Shown here piece after piece: positions 62,286 through 64,000 of a stretch of DNA of 64,000 nucleotides; the stretch's first letter is position 1; each line of letters starts with the position of its first letter. Below the pieces are notes generated by a model. That model saw only the letters and a program-made list of their open reading frames with translations, made no database searches and was not told the DNA's origin. This DNA comes from Lachnospiraceae bacterium (GTDB lineage Bacteria; Bacillota; Clostridia; Lachnospirales; Lachnospiraceae), in the NCBI GenBank assembly GCA_910574885.1, contig CAJTDD010000004.1:186001-250000 (forward strand). Reading direction: 5' to 3'. The position numbers were made by a program, and so were the translations under genes.

Positions 62286-63356
62286 TTATTCATTCATATT
62301 TGCCAGCTTCGCACTCTGGTCCGCCGCAATACATGCGTCGATAATCTCCTGGATATCCCCGTTCATAATCTTATCCAGCTTATACAGCGTCAGCCCAATC
62401 CTGTGGTCTGTCACACGTCCCTGAGGGAAGTTATAGGTACGGATCTTCTCAGAACGGTCCCCCGTCCCAATCTGGCTTTTCCTTGCCTCTGCCTCGGCGT
62501 CATGCTGCTTCTGGCACTCAATATCGTATAATTTCGCCCGCAGCAGCGCAAATGCCTTATCCTTGTTCTGCAGCTGGGATTTTTCCGTCTGGCTGTAAAT
62601 CACGATTCCTGTGGGATAGTGGGTCAGGCGGACGGCAGAATCGGTCGTGTTTACACACTGACCTCCATTTCCGGACGCACGCATAACGTCAATCCGGATA
62701 TCCTTCTCGTCAATCTGGACGTCTACTTCCTCTGCCTCCGGTATCACGGCTACCGTAATGGTCGATGTATGGATACGCCCGCCGGACTCCGTCTCCGGGA
62801 CGCGCTGTACCCGGTGTACGCCGGACTCATATTTCATCACGGAATAAGCTCCGCTTCCGTTAATCATGAATGTGACGTTCTTCATGCCGCCGATTCCGAT
62901 TTCTTCACATTCCACCAGTTCTACTTTCCAACGCCTGCCCTCTGCATAATGCAGATACATACGGTAAATCTCTGCCGCAAACAGCGCCGCCTCGTCTCCC
63001 CCTGCGCCTGCACGGATCTCCACGATAACGTTCTTGTCGTCGTTGGGGTCTTTGGGAAGCAGCAGGATTTTAAGCTCCCGCTCAAGCTCTTCCACCCTTG
63101 CCTTGGATTCATTCAATTCCTCCTTCGCAAGCTCGCGCATCTCCTCATCCGCTTCCTCCTCCAACATCTGAAGGCTGTCCTCAATCGTCTGTTTACATGC
63201 CTTATATTCCTTGTATGCCTCCACGATTGGAGACAGGTCATTCTGTTCCTTCATCAGTTTCCGGAACCGGTTCTGGTCGCTCGCCACGTCCGGCTCCTGA
63301 AGCTCACTCAAGATTTCCTCCATCCGAATGAGCAAATCCTCTAATCTGTCAAACAT
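62286..63356 (-). CDS. prfA: Peptide chain release factor 1
   Basis: About 356 residues from the ATG at 63356 behind AGGAGG; a longer frame to 63434 overlaps prmC and lacks a site. It ends translation at UAA/UAG codons. The catalytic GGQ lies in [20 protein letters not shown]. Family signatures [19 protein letters not shown] and [18 protein letters not shown] are present. It pairs with prmC upstream, which methylates the GGQ glutamine. Confidence 0.96.
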   Translation of the reverse strand: MFDRLEDLLIRMEEILSELQEPDVASDQNRFRKLMKEQNDLSPIVEAYKEYKACKQTIEDSLQMLEEEADEEMRELAKEELNESKARVEELERELKILLLPKDPNDDKNVIVEIRAGAGGDEAALFAAEIYRMYLHYAEGRRWKVELVECEEIGIGGMKNVTFMINGSGAYSVMKYESGVHRVQRVPETESGGRIHTSTITVAVIPEAEEVDVQIDEKDIRIDVMRASGNGGQCVNTTDSAVRLTHYPTGIVIYSQTEKSQLQNKDKAFALLRAKLYDIECQKQHDAEAEARKSQIGTGDRSEKIRTYNFPQGRVTDHRIGLTLYKLDKIMNGDIQEIIDACIAADQSAKLANMNE

Positions 63357-63412
63357 CTTACTTCCTCCTGAAAATATATAATATACAAAATCAAATCCTT
63401 CATCCCGGCCAG

Positions 63413-64000
63413 CTACAAAAAACCGCCCGCACATACACTGCCACCAGTGTAAATGCCCGCCGCCACACGGTCAAGTCCCGACAAATCCTTTTTTACCGTA
63501 ACATCTTCAAACCCATGGCTTTCCATCAATTCCGAAACATCCTTCCCCTGGCCGCAGCCAATCTCGAACAGCAGAATTCCCCCCGTCTTCATATAGGAAA
63601 CGCCATCCTCTATGATTCTTCTGTAAAAATATAAGCCGTCTTCCCCGCCATCCAGCGCTATCCGCGGGTCATGGAGACGCACCTCATCCTGAAGCCCCTC
63701 GATGTCTGCCGTGGGGATATAAGGGGGATTGGAAATGATGACATCATATTTTACCTCTGTCTCCTTGAAACCCTCAAATAAATCCGAACAAATCCATTGC
63801 GCGGCCACTCTCAGACGCTCTCCATTCTTTCTGGCAACCGCCAGGGCATCCTTAGAAATATCGCATCCTTTCCCTTCGGCATCCGGACACATTTTCAGGA
63901 TACTCAGCAGGATACAACCGGAACCGGTACACATATCCAAGACGCGAATCTTTCGTTCTGCAAGAGAAAAACCTTCCGCGTCCTTCGCCTTCCTGCGGAC
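63413..64000 (-). CDS. prmC: Release-factor glutamine methyltransferase (N-terminus outside window)
   Basis: The frame is open to the window edge, so the first part of the protein is missing. SAM-binding motif [15 protein letters not shown] and the active-site [13 protein letters not shown] identify PrmC/HemK, which methylates the GGQ glutamine of release factors. It lies 56 bases upstream of prfA, a conserved pairing. The Met in MCTGSG is internal, not the start. Confidence 0.93.
   Translation of the reverse strand, partial: VRRKAKDAEGFSLAERKIRVLDMCTGSGCILLSILKMCPDAEGKGCDISKDALAVARKNGERLRVAAQWICSDLFEGFKETEVKYDVIISNPPYIPTADIEGLQDEVRLHDPRIALDGGEDGLYFYRRIIEDGVSYMKTGGILLFEIGCGQGKDVSELMESHGFEDVTVKKDLSGLDRVAAGIYTGGSVCAGGFL

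Noticed and set aside
62619..63344. A 241-codon rightward open frame
   Set aside because: Antisense to prfA, a highly conserved gene; no independent support.

Overview
The window looks like a chromosomal segment of a low-to-mid GC anaerobic Firmicute, most likely a Lachnospiraceae-type gut Clostridium. The reasons are strong AGGAGG ribosome sites, frequent TTG/GTG starts, many GHKL (AgrC/VirS-like) kinases with a LytTR regulator, a sensory [FeFe] hydrogenase, AmmeMemo proteins and CPBP proteases. No rRNA, tRNA or CRISPR array was found. Assignments come from reading motifs only; no database search was possible.

Layout. 1-2.1 kb: a truncated AAA ATPase and two small membrane proteins. 2.1-9.1 kb: a Memo-AMMECR1 fusion, a CPBP protease, a kinase/antiporter/AEC-carrier operon and a formate/nitrite channel. 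9.2-28.9 kb: one long leftward operon of 17 genes, from a promoter at about 28.9 kb to a terminator at about 9.2 kb. 28.9-32.2 kb: structured tandem repeats, a TnpB homologue lacking all three RuvC acidic residues, and a lone tyrosine recombinase between two inverted core-like sites that also enclose a consensus outward-facing promoter. 32.2-35.7 kb: two divergent AAA/nuclease-like genes. 35.7-41.6 kb: SPFH, TPM and zinc-ribbon genes, then aroA and tyrA. 41.7-48.9 kb: a GHKL kinase, then a leftward operon of sensory hydrogenase, PP2C phosphatase, FIST, cytoplasmic chemoreceptor-like and LytTR genes. 49-54 kb: an ECF sigma factor with an unknown partner, a K+ channel and a purine permease. 54-62.2 kb: pyrrolidone-carboxylate peptidase, a phosphorelay operon (CheY-like protein, hybrid kinase-HPt, hybrid kinase-DegV fusion) and another GHKL kinase. 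62.3-64 kb: prfA and a partial prmC.

How the parts fit. The 17-gene operon contains a complete set for making PAPS: sulfate-binding protein, CysT/W/A, CysD and a CysN-CysC fusion. It also contains a protein with two sulfotransferase-like domains and a set of glycosyltransferases and sugar-modifying enzymes, but no PAPS reductase or sulfite reductase. The simplest reading is a pathway that sulfates a glycan or glycoprotein rather than assimilating sulfur. Directly upstream lies a recombinase/inverted-site module that could flip a strong promoter toward the nuclease-dead TnpB gene and the operon. That gives a testable model of phase-variable, possibly RNA-guided, control of a sulfated surface structure. 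The sequence shows the parts; the control circuit is inference.
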